In this document: piece by piece, positions 1-12,319 of the stretch | Numbering within the stretch: the stretch's first letter is position 1 | How the letters are laid out: the number at the start of each line of letters is the position of its first letter | Assembly (NCBI GenBank): GCA_951804985.1 | Contig: OX638132.1 | Span: 83,642,696 to 83,706,695, forward strand | Direction of reading: 5' to 3' | Source: Dryomyza anilis | Taxonomy: Eukaryota; Arthropoda; Insecta; Diptera; Dryomyzidae | Length of the DNA stretch: 64,000 nucleotides | Program-made: the position numbers and the translations under genes | The notes under the pieces: model-generated | What the model saw: only the letters and a program-made list of their open reading frames with translations | Databases searched by the model: none | What the model was told of the DNA's origin: nothing

Positions 1-612
1 AGCAAATAACAGTGTGACGTTAGAGTAAACTTCTTTAATGCTATTAGAGCAGACAATTTCAGCTGTTTTAACATTTTTTTTGTTGTAAACTCCAATTCAT
101 AAAAATGAAAATGATGTACTTTTATTGTGTTTTAATATTTTTTTATTTCTGATTTTTTTAATATTTATTTTATTTATCTTTTTTTTTATTTTACCTTTAT
201 TTCACTCTTGCATGCGTGCATTATTATTACGTAGAAAAAATATCTCTTTTTAATAAACATGTTGTCGAATAAGAGTCTACGAATTATAGACACATTTAGC
301 TGCAGCGTCTCGTGACTATGGCGCCATCAAGTGCAACCAGGTTAGCTACACTAGCGATATGCACAGCGACACTTGCACGATCTTGATCACTAGCAGAACT
401 AAGATTCCCAGCAAACAGTTCGCTATTGCAAATAAAAGTATACAGTAAATGCAATGTCAAGTTTACTAAAATTTAGCATTCAGAGTTTGCTATTAATAGC
501 AGACCTTTTATTTTGAGTGTAACATTGTAACATATTGTTTTTGCAATTCTCAAAACAATAACAAAAAGCAACACAATGTTCACTCATTTATAAAAAAATG
601 TAGCAAATGCAA
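1..612. other. AT-rich non-coding DNA
   Basis: No coding region, RNA gene or clear repeat could be supported here. The stretch is AT-rich with long T and A runs. A short GC-richer patch lies at about 290-410, with no recognisable motif. Confidence 0.5.
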
Positions 613-830
613 CCAGAAAAAAAACTATATAAATAATAGTTTTTTTACTATTAAAAATAGTCAATAGGATAAATTATTATTTTAATCGGAAAATACCATT
701 AAATACTAAAAAATACTATGACATTGCCATTGAGTTTATATGAAAATATTTATTTTTTGTATACTTTCATATCAATAATTGTCATATTGACCAATTTTAA
801 TGGGATTTGAGGAAATTTTTTTCTGGGTGT
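613..830 (+). mobile_element. MITE, CACCCAG-end family, copy 1
   Basis: This is a roughly 220-bp AT-rich element ending in TTTTTTTCTGGGTG followed by TA. It shares its whole body with the copies at 831-1030, 17738-17923 and 18076-18301, including the words ATAGTCAATAGGATAAATTA and CCAATTTTAATGGGATTTGA. The 18076-18301 copy shows that the family inserts at TA with imperfect terminal repeats CACCCAG / CTGAGTG. There is no coding capacity. By inference it is a non-autonomous Tc1/mariner-type element. Confidence 0.75.
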
Positions 831-1030
831 ATAAATAATAGTTTTTTTACTATTAAGAATAGTCAATAGGATAAATTATTATTTTAATCGGAAAATACCA
901 TTAAATACTAGAAAATACTATGACATTGCCATTGAGTTTATATGAAAAGATTTATTTTTTGTATACTATTAAATAAATAATTGTCCTATAGACCAATTTT
1001 AATGGGATTTGAAAGAATTTTTCTGGGGTG
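831..1030 (+). mobile_element. MITE, CACCCAG-end family, copy 2, abutting copy 1
   Basis: This second copy lies in the same orientation and begins directly after copy 1. It lacks roughly the first 15 bases of the family and ends CTGGGGTG. The two copies differ at scattered bases, so this is either two insertions at the same TA or a tandem duplication that has since diverged. Confidence 0.7.
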
Positions 1031-3320
1031 ATGTATTAAATTGAAAACTACCTTAGTATACAGTCAGTCAGCAGTATACACGAACTTGCAATGATTTCTA
1101 TAACAATTCTAAAAGTAAGCTAAAGAATTGAAAAACAAATAGCATTTTTCTTCAAAAAGCAGAACGATTAATAATTTTAAAATATTGATTTTAAATACGT
1201 GTCCTACACTGAAAAAATTACTGTAGTAAATTACATACAATTTACTTTCTACACACTGCAAAAAATAAGGGCTTTCCCAAACATAATTTTGAAGGCATTA
1301 CATATATCTTTGGAGCTTTATGCAAACAAAGGTATTATTTCATTGCCAAACATTATTATAATAACAAACATATTTATGTTCAGAATAAATAATTTTCGGC
1401 GTTTTTGCAAACATATATATTTTTGAGTGTGAAAAACATTTTATTTACATGTAAACATATTTATGTTTACATTTAATTTTAATGTAAAAATTGTAAATTT
1501 AGTGCTAATATCTTCTTTACACAATATTCGTTGTTTCCCTATTTTTAAATTACATTTTTTTTTATTTATATTATATAATTATAAACCTAAACTTTTATTT
1601 TATTTTTATAACACATATTTTATTTATACCTAATAATTTTATTAACATCTATTGTTCCTACTTTAGTTCAGTACATTACGGATGAATTGGAAATTTCACA
1701 AACAGCCAATATCTGGTATTAACAGTAATTGGCAGTACTTAAACAAAATCTTCCACCAAAAAGAACTTTTGAACTATATGAAAAGTATTAATGTGAGTGT
1801 TACTGAGTGCTAAAACGAATAATCAAAATAATGCTATTATTTTTAAATTCGTTGTCACCCAGTAACAATCACGAATAACCAAATACATATAATTCAAAGT
1901 ACCTTTTATCGACGTTGGGTGTGTTAAATAGCGGAAATATTAAACAGAAATATATTAATATCTGATGAAAAATATATATTTCTGCAGAAACATTAATATA
2001 GTAAATTCATGTAAATCCGCGATTAAAGCAATTTATGTTTAAATATCGTATAATAATATTTCAATCTGAACAAAATAATAATACAATTCAATTATAATGT
2101 AATTAGATATTATTCCCAATTTGTATACAGTGATTTCGAATTACGTTATATTTACATTCAAGCATATTCAAACAAATCTTTTTTATCCGTGTACATATTG
2201 AAGAAAATGTATTATTGTTTTATTTTTTTGCTTTTATTTTAATAATTTCAAATTCGAATTAGTTGACTACATATTGCAGAAACTGCTTTTACACACAATA
2301 CAAACGAAAGTGAGAAGGTATAAAATAAAAACATCAAGCATCTGACCGTAACGAGAACTAGTGATGCCAACTAATTGAACCAACATAGTTTTGATAATAA
2401 AAACGCGAATAACAGAGAGTAAAAAACACTATATACTATATCGAGAAGACACATAATTTGTATGTAGTTGTTTTCTCTACAGTTTATTGAAAATAAATAA
2501 ATATGCTTTTGGACGTAAATCATATGTATTTATTTTGAAGACATTTTTATTTATATTTTAATTTTTTTTTTTTAATTATTTTATTTGTATTTCTGAGTGT
2601 AATTTTTATAAACTCATTCAGATATTTTTATTCATATTCTGAAATTTCCTCTGTACGAAACTATTTAATGAAACATTATCTCTCTGCTCATTTTACGCAC
2701 AATAACCACCAGGTACTTAATACGGTGGTTTAATTTATATTTTCCTGAGCGTTATTATTTGTGAAATTAATTCGTATTAATATTTCACTCATGAAGAAGC
2801 ATAAAATACCGTCCCAACGTTGCGAGTTTGTTTCGATGGCTGGCAAATTATGTAGTGCGTAAATTTTAAATAATTATAATAATTTGGAATTTCACTAGTA
2901 TTGAACAGAATACAGCATTCGTGAAATAACTTCTTCAGTTCCATACAAACAAATAAAATTGCATAAATCTTTAATTTGCAGTTTTTAATAAGCTGCACGC
3001 GAAATAAAAAATGAAAAAGTAGTCGAATACTTTTTTTTTATATTTGTTCGGTACTACAAGATAATAAAATAAAATTTAATTATTTTTTTTTTAAATATGA
3101 CATAAATATAATTTAGTTATTATTACAGTTGTGATGGTGGTGGACTGAGGTACAAAAAAAAAATAATAATTTCAGGCATTAAATTAAAACAATTTAATTG
3201 CAACGCGAGTCGTGCGTTAACCATAACAAAAAAAAAAAACTATTAAACGATTTTTTTTTGTTCACTGTGTTTTATCTGTTTGGTTTTAATCGAAAAAAGA
3301 ACGAAATTAATTTTTCATAA
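1031..3320. other. AT-rich non-coding DNA
   Basis: Only short chance open frames occur. No conserved protein, splice-bounded exon or repeat family shared with the rest of the window was recognised. Confidence 0.45.
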
Positions 3321-3329
3321 ATTATTGTA

Positions 3330-4110
3330 ATTATCTGGTTGATTGTGTTGTTGTTGTTGTCGGATTTATAATTAATTTGGCTTACAAACGGCTTCAAACA
3401 TAGCGCAGATACTTAGTTGGCATTTATTGCAGTTGTTGTTGTTGTTTTTGGCTGCACATCCTGCATCCTTGCACCCCATGTATTCAGTGCGTTTTTCCAT
3501 AATTTTTAATGTAATTATAAAATTTGATTTATTTTAATTGCATTAAAATTGGTTGGAAACTTTGGATATTTTCATTTTTATTACGTTTCACTGAATTTTT
3601 GCGTAGTACCTACCGATCCGTCGACCGACCAGTATCAATACTACGCATGTGCGCCATTTATGGTATTAACGACGATGACTCCGACTCGACTCTTCGCGTT
3701 CGTTGTTGCTGCCAAACGGAAATCCAAAGTAACAAATTTGTTAATTGAAATTATTCTGTCAGATTTACCGCAATTAATGCGTTCCAGCGGATACAAATTG
3801 ACATCGATGCTGCGGCGGATAATGATGCTGCCGCCACCGTCTCTGCTGTTGCCATTGCCGCTGCTGCTGATAACGATAACGGTTACCACAATATACGAAT
3901 GGAAATTTAATTACTTTTGTATTGGCATTGGTAATGCAGAGCATCATTGTCATATGGCTGCGGGCAACGATTTATGTAGCAGCAAGTATTAATTGTAAAT
4001 CGGGAACAAAAGTAGTAGGTGCTGATGGCACTTAATTCTAGAGTTTGAGATACTCGAATCATATACAAATTTGTGAATTTTTTACACGTCGATTGTCGCT
4101 TTAGCAACGA
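3330..4110. other. GC-richer unique island with opa-like runs
   Basis: Base composition is markedly less AT-rich than the flanks. There are GTT runs near 3350 and 3430 and GCTGCTG/GCCGCC runs near 3810-3870. Open frames cross it on both strands, the longest at 3549-3992, but the peptides are compositionally random and match no family I know. It is probably old single-copy sequence, possibly regulatory or an untranslated exon. The sequence alone does not decide. Confidence 0.35.
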
Positions 4111-4249
4111 GATGCGTTTTTTTGTGAAATTTATTTTGACCCGTTCAAGGATAGATATGGAGTGATTTTATTAAAAAAAGAACATTTTTATTATTTATTT
4201 TCAATAGTCTAATTGAGTTTGTTTGGTGGGTTCTACTATATTTTTGATT

Positions 4250-4790
4250 TTGTGTTTTTACTTTTTTTTTGATTGGCTTTTATGTTTTTGGTTTTATTTT
4301 TAATTTTGTGTTTTTACATTTGTGTTTTGTATTTGTGTATTTGGACCCATGCACGACTCGTGCAAAGATTTTGTGTTTATGTATTTTGCTTTGGTTTTTG
4401 TGCTTTGTTTTTTGTGTTTTGATTTGGTATTTTCTTTTGTTTTTGTGTTTCTTCTTTTGTTTTTCGTTTTTGCTTTTGTTTTTGCATTTGTTTTCGTCTT
4501 TTGCTTTTGTGTTTTTGCTTTTGTTTTTGTGTCTTTGCTATGTTTTCGTGTTTTTGCTTTTGTGTTTTTGCTTTTGATTTTGTGTATTTGTTTTGCTTTA
4601 AAGTTTTTGATTTTGTGTTTTTGCTTTTGTTTTCGTGGTTCTGCTTTTGTTATTTGTATTTGCTTTTGTTTTTGTATTACCATCTTTTGTTTTGTTTTTA
4701 TTTTGCTATTGTTTATGTGTGATTGCTTTCGTTCCTGCTTTTGCTTTTGTATTTTTTTTTGGTTTTGAGTTTTTTTGTTTTATCTTTAGC
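4250..4790 (+). repeat. T/G-rich simple-sequence tract (TTTTGC / TTTTTGTG units)
   Basis: About 540 bp of degenerate short units built from TTTTTGCTTTTG and TTTTTGTGTTTTTG. All frames stay open because the tract lacks stops on either strand, giving Phe/Cys/Val-rich or Lys/Gln/Thr-rich pseudo-peptides. It sits between the head and tail of the composite repeat at 4344-5024. Confidence 0.8.
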
Positions 4791-5024
4791 TTTAAGTCCC
4801 AAGTTATAACACGTTGAAAGTTTAGGTTGTATGGGAGGTGTCACACCCCGTAGTCCAATCCCGCCCACATATAGACCATGTCACCCTCCAGACTCCATAG
4901 TATTCTGGTGCAAAAGTAATTTGGTGCAAATCTGTTCAGCGGTTTAGAAGTGATACTTGAACAAACAGACAGACAAACAGCTTGACAGACAGACGCACCA
5001 CGAGTTTTTTATATATAGATGATT
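4344..5024 (+). mobile_element. Composite repeat, copy 1 (head, expanded simple repeat, tail)
   Basis: The head reads GGACCCATGCACGACTCGTG at 4344. The tail (about 4800-5024) contains GTTGTATGGGAGGTG, a CAGCGGTTTAGA word, CAGACAGACA repeats, and ends in TTTTTTATATATAGATGA. The same head and tail occur at 32752-33864. The tail layout (GGTTCAGCGGTTTAGA-like word, CAGACAGA run, TATATATAGAT end) resembles the 3' ends of some non-LTR or other non-autonomous insect repeats. The class is not determined and no coding region survives. Confidence 0.55.
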
Positions 5025-5027
5025 TAT

Positions 5028-5282
5028 GACATTTCTCTTCAGTAAGGTTTACCATTTCATGATGGAAAGATATACGAGCCAACAACGAGTCTAAATGATT
5101 AAAATTTACTACCGAAATTCAATTTCGTATATCTTTCCATCATGAAATGGCAAACCTTACTGAAGAGAAATGTCAAAAGAGCGGCAAGAAATATGGCGTC
5201 GTTTGCTGTCCCTGTCGCTCTACTTTTGTAGTATCCCTGTTGAAAAACCTTTGAAAAAAACTTCCCTGTTGAAAAACCCTTT
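5028..5282 (-). mobile_element. Hairpin MITE derived from mariner-like element, 5'-truncated
   Basis: Two inverted arms share CATTTCATGATGGAAAGATA and its complement, centred near 5110. The right end is GTTGAAAAACCCTTT. The arms match the 5' end of the transposase gene at 19609-20440, including its ATG. The left outer arm is missing and the element starts abruptly at the end of the composite repeat. A short duplication of the outer end (CCCTGTTGAAAAAC) is present near 5235-5280. Confidence 0.8.
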
Positions 5283-5591
5283 AATTGAAATGGTAAAACG
5301 ACTATAACTTTTTTTTGGAATGAGATATTTTATTTATAATTGGTATTTAGATACATACTGTAATTGCACATGACCATTCTTAATATGGGCGTGATAGGCC
5401 AACTGCCACGTCTACCATTCTTTTTAAACTAAATAACTTGACGATCGTAAGAGATATTCTGATAATATTAGGTACTATGGTACATACCACAATTCTTAAC
5501 TACCATACCAAAGAAAAGGCAAAACTGACATATTAAAGTAACAAAATTTAGTTAAATTAATTTACGATTTTCGTACTCTTCTCATCACTTA

Positions 5592-5757
5592 TGCCCGTAA
5601 CTTCAACGAATAGATATCTACTGGTGCTTAGTTATCTATCGTGTAAGCAAAATTTCGTAACTTCAACGCATAGTTAAGGAGTAAAAACACCGGATAGGTA
5701 AGAGATATCTGTTCGGTACGAACACCAATAGATATCTACTCGTTGAAGTTACGGGCA
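5592..5757. mobile_element. Small foldback MITE with TTA target duplication
   Basis: The ends TGCCCGTAACTTCAACGA and the complementary TCGTTGAAGTTACGGGCA are flanked on both sides by TTA. The repeat continues inward through TAGATATCTACTGGTG. A third, partial copy of the CGTAACTTCAACG word lies at about 5656. A three-base TTA duplication suits the PIF/Harbinger superfamily; that assignment is inference. Confidence 0.7.
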
Positions 5758-6071
5758 TTAAACTCATTTTAAATGACGTGTGGCAAACTAATGCAGGCAT
5801 GTTTAACACCGTTAGAAAGAAGACATTTCAGACATTATGCCTGTAAAAAGATTTATCAGGGCATTTGGAAGCTTTTTTTTTGCATTTCTACTTTTGTATA
5901 AAATATACGTAATTTTTGTTTTATGTTTTTGACAGATAATCAGGAAAAACACGAATAGCCATTTGAAATTTTTGTTACACAAGATGATAGTTCTCTCAAT
6001 TCCCAATAATATAAAACTAACACTTTGCATTTGGAGTATATATTGAAAGAGTTATGACAGTTTTAATGTAA

Positions 6072-6533
6072 CCCTAGTGGAAATTTGCCCGATGCGCCAT
6101 CGGGAAATGATCGGGGTTTCGTCAGGTAACCCCTATTAGAGCGAATATGATCATTGCCTTGTCATGCCCTTATCATGCTCACCATAGCAGGGTTTACATT
6201 ATCTAAACAGCCAATGGTCCCGATCAAAGCTACATTAGTTGTTCCTCATAAAGAAATTTTCATCGGGCAATGATCAGGTTTCAATGAGGTATGATATTTT
6301 ATTTCATCGGGTATTTGTAGTGCTTTCGTATGCTCATGTTTTAACAAGGCAATGAATGGTCAGATAAATAATGATATGGGGAATTACCCGATCAGTACAA
6401 GATCATTGCCTGAGGTTAGTACATGTTCAGGACACTGCGTTACAAGGACATCGTGGGCCTCGTCATATCCCGATCATCTCAAATAAAGACATGATCAGTT
6501 ATGAGCATGGCCCTACCAAAATTTCTACTAGGG
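6072..6533. mobile_element. Foldback element with CCCTAGT ends
   Basis: The left end CCCTAGTGGAAATTTG mirrors the right end AAATTTCTACTAGGG. The interior carries repeated CATCGGGCAATGATC-like words in both orientations and there is no transposase. Both flanks show AA, but the target duplication is too short to be sure. A further ACTAGGG word at about 6605 may be a remnant of another copy. Confidence 0.65.
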
Positions 6534-6745
6534 AATCCATTTTTATTTCTTGAAAAGCACTTGTTTAATTTTTTCACTTTAAGCAAGCCTACAGAAGGCT
6601 TTTTCACTAGGGTGTATCATTTTTTGTTTGTTCTCTAGGTTCGTTCTCATAAATAGTTAATAAAATGACATATTTTTAAACTTTCTGCAACAAACTATAA
6701 TTTCTGATTTTCGGCAAGCTTGACTAAGCTTCTGTCCCACAGTAC

Positions 6746-6856
6746 ACTTGTGGGAAACACTTTTCGTATTTGTGGGAAACACTTTTCATATTTGTTGGAA
6801 ACACTACAATTAATTGTGGGAAACAATATTGATCATTTGTGTGAAACACTTCGATT
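6746..6856 (+). repeat. Short minisatellite, unit about 22-24 bp
   Basis: About five degenerate units carry TTTGTGGGAAACACTTTTC or close variants. There is no sign of function. Confidence 0.7.
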
Positions 6857-6899
6857 ATTTCCTACAAATGAGCTTGCAAACACGATATTTTTTTGTGTG

Positions 6900-8480
6900 T
6901 ATATAAAAATAAAAATGAATTGAATAAAAAAACAAAAAAAGTATTACCTCAATATAAAGTTCGCTATCTCCAGTAAAAATTTGTCATATTAGGGTAAACG
7001 TTACGACGAGCTAATAGTGTTATGTTAATGTTTTTATTAAAAAAAAACCTTTAAAAATCAATATTGAAAATTTAAAATATTGTGAAATGAACTGAACAAT
7101 TGATTTTTTTATTAATTAAGCTTATTACTTAAATGTGTCCTTGATAGGCCTGATTATCTGTCATTGATGTGATATATGTGGTCGTTGTTTTTGTTGTTGT
7201 TGTTGACATCGACAGCAAGGATATAAAAAGTACGCTTCGCGGGTGCAAGCAGTCAACCGAAAGGATATGCGACCGAATTATGGGAATTATTGAGCATTTT
7301 CCTGCTGCTGCAACGAATGAATGAATAATTCATAAATTTACGGATTTTCTGTTTAATTTATACTTATTTCGTATTAACAAAAAAAAACATTCTCTCTTTT
7401 GTTGCACACATAAAGTAGGGACACGGACAAAAGTGAACTGATTATCGGTGAGTTAATCGGGGGCAAGTGCGTGTGTTTTCGTCCGTCCGCCACAGGTGGA
7501 AGACAGCAGGCTGGTTGGGCTGTTAATTGTTTTAAATGTTTAATGAAGTCAAAATGCGACTCACTTTGTGTCGCAAGTAAAAAAAACAACATAAAATAAT
7601 ACAAAAAGTGTTATTAATTGCCTGGTGTTAAGAATTAAATCACACAGCAAAGACAATTTTAATTGTTTCAATTAATTCAGCACTTATCGTTTATTAATCA
7701 ATTCACGAAATATTAAAATTAAACAATTGCATAAATTATCTTTAAGAACCGAAATAAATCTTAATTGCAGTTTAATAATTTTGCATCTATTTTTTTATAG
7801 AACAAGACGGACGGACTCAATACTAATGCAATGTTGTTTGATTTTTCGCAATTTTTGCTTTTAACTGGTTTTGCAAACAATGACTATTGTCGAAATTTGT
7901 ATTTATTGAAGTCTGCAGAGTTTTGATTTTTTTGTTTATAACAGAGGGATTGTCTCAAAAAAATAATCTGTCTGGACTATTTTTTTGTTTTGTGCAAAAA
8001 CTAGTTTAATGTGCTGTTGTCGTCGTACATGTTTGTTAATAGTTTTAGAGACATTTGCGAAAAACGTTTTAGAAAAAGTCATGAAAATTCGTGAGAACAT
8101 TAAATTGAATTGTGTAGCTGCTATAAAAGTTTAAGGTGGAGTCGAAAAACTGAATTACGAAATTCATCGTCGACACAGCAAAAATATTTGTGTAAATATA
8201 GCAAACAAAAAATGTATCAATACTATTAATTTTGAATTGTTTCATTGCCATTAGATTTAATTGTATTGATTAAATATTTAATTATATTGATTAAATATTT
8301 AATTATATTAATTAATAAATTAATTGAACACAAATTAAAGGAAATTAACGCACCCGATGAATAATATGTTTTTTTATTTGTCATTTGTATTTATTTATAT
8401 ATAGGTTGTTTATTTATATTTTTTATTTCTTATTATTTTTTTAATATTTACGTCACTGCTAGGGCTATAAAGGAAAGTGT
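6900..8480. other. Non-coding DNA with a small GC-richer island at 7150-7560
   Basis: This is mostly AT-rich. The island near 7150-7560 holds a GTT run and a TATAAAAAG word at about 7222 followed by CGCTTCGCGGGTGCAAGCAG, a promoter-like arrangement. No start codon leading to a credible protein follows, so no promoter is claimed. Confidence 0.3.
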
Positions 8481-8487
8481 TAAGCAC

Positions 8488-9780
8488 TAATAAGAGAGAA
8501 GAATATCAAACATATACGCACGATGTACGGAATAACGACCCGACGAACCGAATAGGCAAGCACGCGTTCCTGTGAACCATAAGTTCCGTACAACAGTACC
8601 TGTAATACTGCGTAGTGAATTTAAAACTGTGTGTGGCTGTAAAACTGTGTAGTGCCTCTAAAACTATCGGTTGGTCTATATGCTATATATGCAAATATTT
8701 TAGCATATAAACCAACCCAGAACGGATTTAATTTATACCATTAAATATTTCGTATATCTAATTAAATATTTTAAAAGAATTAATTATTATGTAGCACTTA
8801 ATCTCAGTTGCTATATAAATGTTCAATATTTTTTCTGTGGATTAGGTACCAACATTTAACAAAAATTTATTTGTATATAGAACAAATTATATTTTATGTT
8901 ATTTTCTTAGATCTTAGCATCAAATTGATTTTTCAATAGTAAATCCAATTTGATTCAATGAAAATATGAAATGTTAACGCAAATAAGAGAGAAGAATATC
9001 AAACATATACGCACGATGTACGGAAAAACGACCAGACGAACCGATTGGCATTGAGTTGAACCAATGTAAAATAAGATCGGTGTAACAGTAGCTGTAAACT
9101 TGTGTAGTGAATTTAAAATTGTGTAGTTGCTGTAAAACTGTCGGTTGGTGTATATGCTACATATTTTATCATATACACTTACTCGTTCGGTACAACAGTA
9201 CCTGTAATACTGTGTAGTGAATTTAAAACTGTGTGTGACTGTAAAACTGTGCAGTGCCTCCAAAACTGTCGGTTGGTATATATGCTATATATGCAAATAT
9301 TTTAGCATATACACCAACCCAGAACGGATTTAATTTATACCATTAAATATTTCGTATATCTAATTAATTATATTAATAAAAATAATTAATTTGTAACAAT
9401 TTATCTCAATTGCTATATTTACGTTCAATATTTTTTCTGTGGATTAGGTACCAACATTTAACAAACATTTATTTGCATATAGAACAAATTATATTTTATG
9501 TTCTTTTCTTAGATCTTAGCATTAAATTGATTTTTCAATAGTAAATCCAATTTGATTCAATGAAAATATGAAATGTTAACGCAAATAAGAGAGAAGAATA
9601 TCAAACATATACGCACGTTGCACGGAAAAACGACCCGACGAACCGAGCAAGCACGCGTTGCTATGAACCATGTAACGTAAGTTCGGTACAACAGTACCTG
9701 TATTACTGTGTAGTGCATTTAAAATTGTGTGTGGCTGTTAAACTGTGTAGTGCCTCTAAAACTGTGGTGTACATGCTATA
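8488..9780 (+). repeat. Three direct copies of a 0.5-0.6-kb repeat with internal hairpin
   Basis: The word AGAGAGAAGAATATCAAACA followed by TATACGCACG starts units at about 8488, 8980 and 9583. Units 1 and 2 contain a hairpin around TATATGCTATATATGCAAAT, closing with its complement and CCAACCCAGAACGGATTTAA. Unit 3 is cut short near 9780. An additional partial copy of the AACAGTACCTGTAATACTG block sits at about 9190. The units differ by small indels, so the array is not young. No coding region is present. Confidence 0.7.
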
Positions 9781-10019
9781 TTAAATTTTAAAATGTGATC
9801 GATAAGACAAGTTTATTTTCAGTTAAAATAAATGTTATAAAATAGAAAATTTAGAAAATTAAAGGAAATTTTACAAAGACTGAATAATTTCGTTTTCCGT
9901 TTAGATTTAAACAAATAATCGTGCGTATTACATTAAAGAAAAAACGTCTATTTTTACAAAATTAAATTCCAACTTATTTATTATTAATAATCTGTGTAAA
10001 TACCGCTTCATTGCACATT

Positions 10020-11030
10020 ACAAACACAAGGCAAAACGAGCCACGACGACAAACGCTTAAATGCATTCGAGATGTCGCACTGGAAATTGTGCCATAAATC
10101 GTAATGTTATCAATTTTATTGCTTTGAGTTCATACTACGTAAGTGCAAAACTATTTGTGGCGCAAAATGCATTTTAAGAAATTTGTCTTTCGTGGCAACT
10201 ACGATGCGAACGAAACGTTTCGCTGCTATACGTCGTCCTTCCAAAGGACTCTCGTGTGTCCCACGGCATGGGACAGCAACCGGAGCAACTGGTTGTGTGC
10301 GTGTGGCTCATCGTCGTCGTCCTCGACTTGGAAGCGCATGTAATTTTAGATAAGCCCGCATTTAATTTGATTTATACCAGTTGGCGGCGGCAGGGAAACC
10401 GCCGCCTGTTGCTTGCTGCAGCATTGCGCTTGGCTTAACCTAACTTGTTGCCAATAAATACGGACGAGATGCTGCCGCAATATGGCTAATGAGTTTTAAA
10501 AGAGCCGAATATGTAATAAATTGTATTTGATTATTTTTTTTTATACAATTATTTCCGACTTGTCGCTTAATAAAAATTTAAAAATTATATTTAATTTTTT
10601 TTCGCCGCACCCAAAATCACCACAAAACCACAATGCACAAAAACTAAAATGGTTGGCATTTACCATTTCTGGTGCATTGCGTGAATTTTGCGGTTTTTAT
10701 TTAGTTGGTGCGTTTCTAATGCGTTTCGCCGCCTTTTTATTGACCGCTTTAAGTCGACTGTTAGACTGACTGCCTGCCGTTTGCCTCTTTACTACCGGTT
10801 GTGTGTTGTGGCCGCCTTAATTCATATCGCTGATTGCATGTCGAATATGTGGCCAAAAGCGTCTGTGTGGATTAACGCTTGATTACGGTGCAACATTTTT
10901 GTTCCATATGCCTGCTGCAGCTGGAACATGTCGTACGTAGTCACAGATGAACGATTACAACAGGTTGGCCGACCGACCGACTGACCACCAACCGAACGAC
11001 TAACCAACCGAACAACCACAATTCGCAAAA
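10020..11030. other. GC-richer unique island
   Basis: The base composition is more balanced, with short open frames on both strands (10143-10343, 10688-10882 and, on the minus strand, 10822-11028). None resembles a known protein. The minus-strand frame is driven by degenerate CGACCGACCGAC / AACCGAAC repeats at 10966-11015. It is possibly old single-copy or regulatory DNA. Confidence 0.3.
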
Positions 11031-11599
11031 ATCAAGTATTAACTTTTATAATAGATGACTTGATTTTTATTTTCTATTAAATATGTTTATTTGATTATAA
11101 ATTTGCCGCAAATATAATTAATTTCTGCATTTCCGAATAGTAATTTTAGTACTTTTCAAATTTACTAAAGTAGTAGCTGCTATTTTATATTTTTTAACAA
11201 ATTAAAATATGCACAATGCCCTCTTGTTTTATTTTTTAATAACAAATAACTTCATTCATACGAGAAAATCATTGTTTATTGCAAACATATACAAATTTTA
11301 AAAAGGTGATGATGAATTTTTAAATGCACGCAAACATCTCAGCAATTACATACTTATATTATGTACTCTGCAATAATAGATGCTTGCCGCAATCAAATTA
11401 TAATATTTTGCATTTCGTTTAACAAGTATATGATTGCTATAATGATGTCACAATGGATATATTATTATAAAATGATTGCAACATTAAAACTCAATGTGTG
11501 ATTAATAAGAAGCCATCAAAATATGATGTTAACAATCATTTAGTTATCACAATATAGTGATAGCCAAAATATGATTGATAATAACCATGATATGTTTAC

Positions 11600-12317
11600 G
11601 GTAAATATTATCAAAAATAAACTATGGGCAATGCCAATTGTTAAAAGTGCATTGCTTTTAGAAAAAGGTTTAGAACAAATACAGTGATTATGATATAATT
11701 TATACAATTATTTTGCGCTTTTAAATGGTTGAATAAAACTATAATCAAGCTATATTTACTGACATGCTATGCTATGTTGGTCACAATATAAATATGTCTC
11801 AAAACATTCATTTTATTCTTCAACACGAATGCTAATTTTTAAATCAAACCATACATTTTTAGAAATCTATAGTTTTATCTAATTATGTAGTAATCATTTT
11901 ATCTTTGTGTAATAGCTTTATATATTTATCGCAATCATCATATGGAAATAATGAGCCTATTTACGAGAGCGTTAACTGAGATTCATAATATGTGAGATTA
12001 TAATATGATCAACGAGAATTATATTATGGCCTTCGAGGATCATATTTATGGTTGTGTGAAATCATAATATTTTCACCGAGGATCATGGTACAAACAAACT
12101 ATGCGCAATGCCAATTGTTAAAAGTGCATTGCTTTTAGAACAAATTCAGTGATTGTGATATAATGTATACAATCATTTTGCGTTTTTAAATGGTTGAACC
12201 TAACATTAATCAAGCTACGTGTGCAGCTATGCTATGTTATGTTTGTCACAATATAACTTTGTAATTAAACATTCATTCTTCAATCCCAATGCTTATTTTT
12301 GAATCAAACCATGAATT
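11600..12317 (+). repeat. AT-rich dispersed repeat, first copy and start of second
   Basis: A block starting AAACTATGGGCAATGCCAAT (about 11620) recurs at about 12098. The block TAATTATGTAGTAATCATTT (about 11880-12090) recurs at about 13198. Together they form a dimer of a roughly 0.5-kb repeat rich in ATAATATG and AGAATCATAT words. The second copy is split by the foldback element at 12320-13185. Confidence 0.65.
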
Positions 12318-12319
12318 TG

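Noticed and set aside
3549..3992. 147-codon open frame
   Set aside because: A competing minus-strand frame is also open. Composition is driven by GCTGCTG and ATT-rich stretches, and there is no family resemblance or splice context.
4300..4817. Overlapping open frames on both strands (Phe/Cys/Val-rich and Lys/Gln/Thr-rich peptides)
   Set aside because: They are generated by the T/G-rich simple repeat, which lacks stop codons. No domain, and several frames are open at once.
7200..7300. Promoter with TATAAAAAG at about 7222
   Set aside because: The sequence downstream has no credible coding start or exon, and TATA-like words are frequent by chance in such AT-rich DNA.
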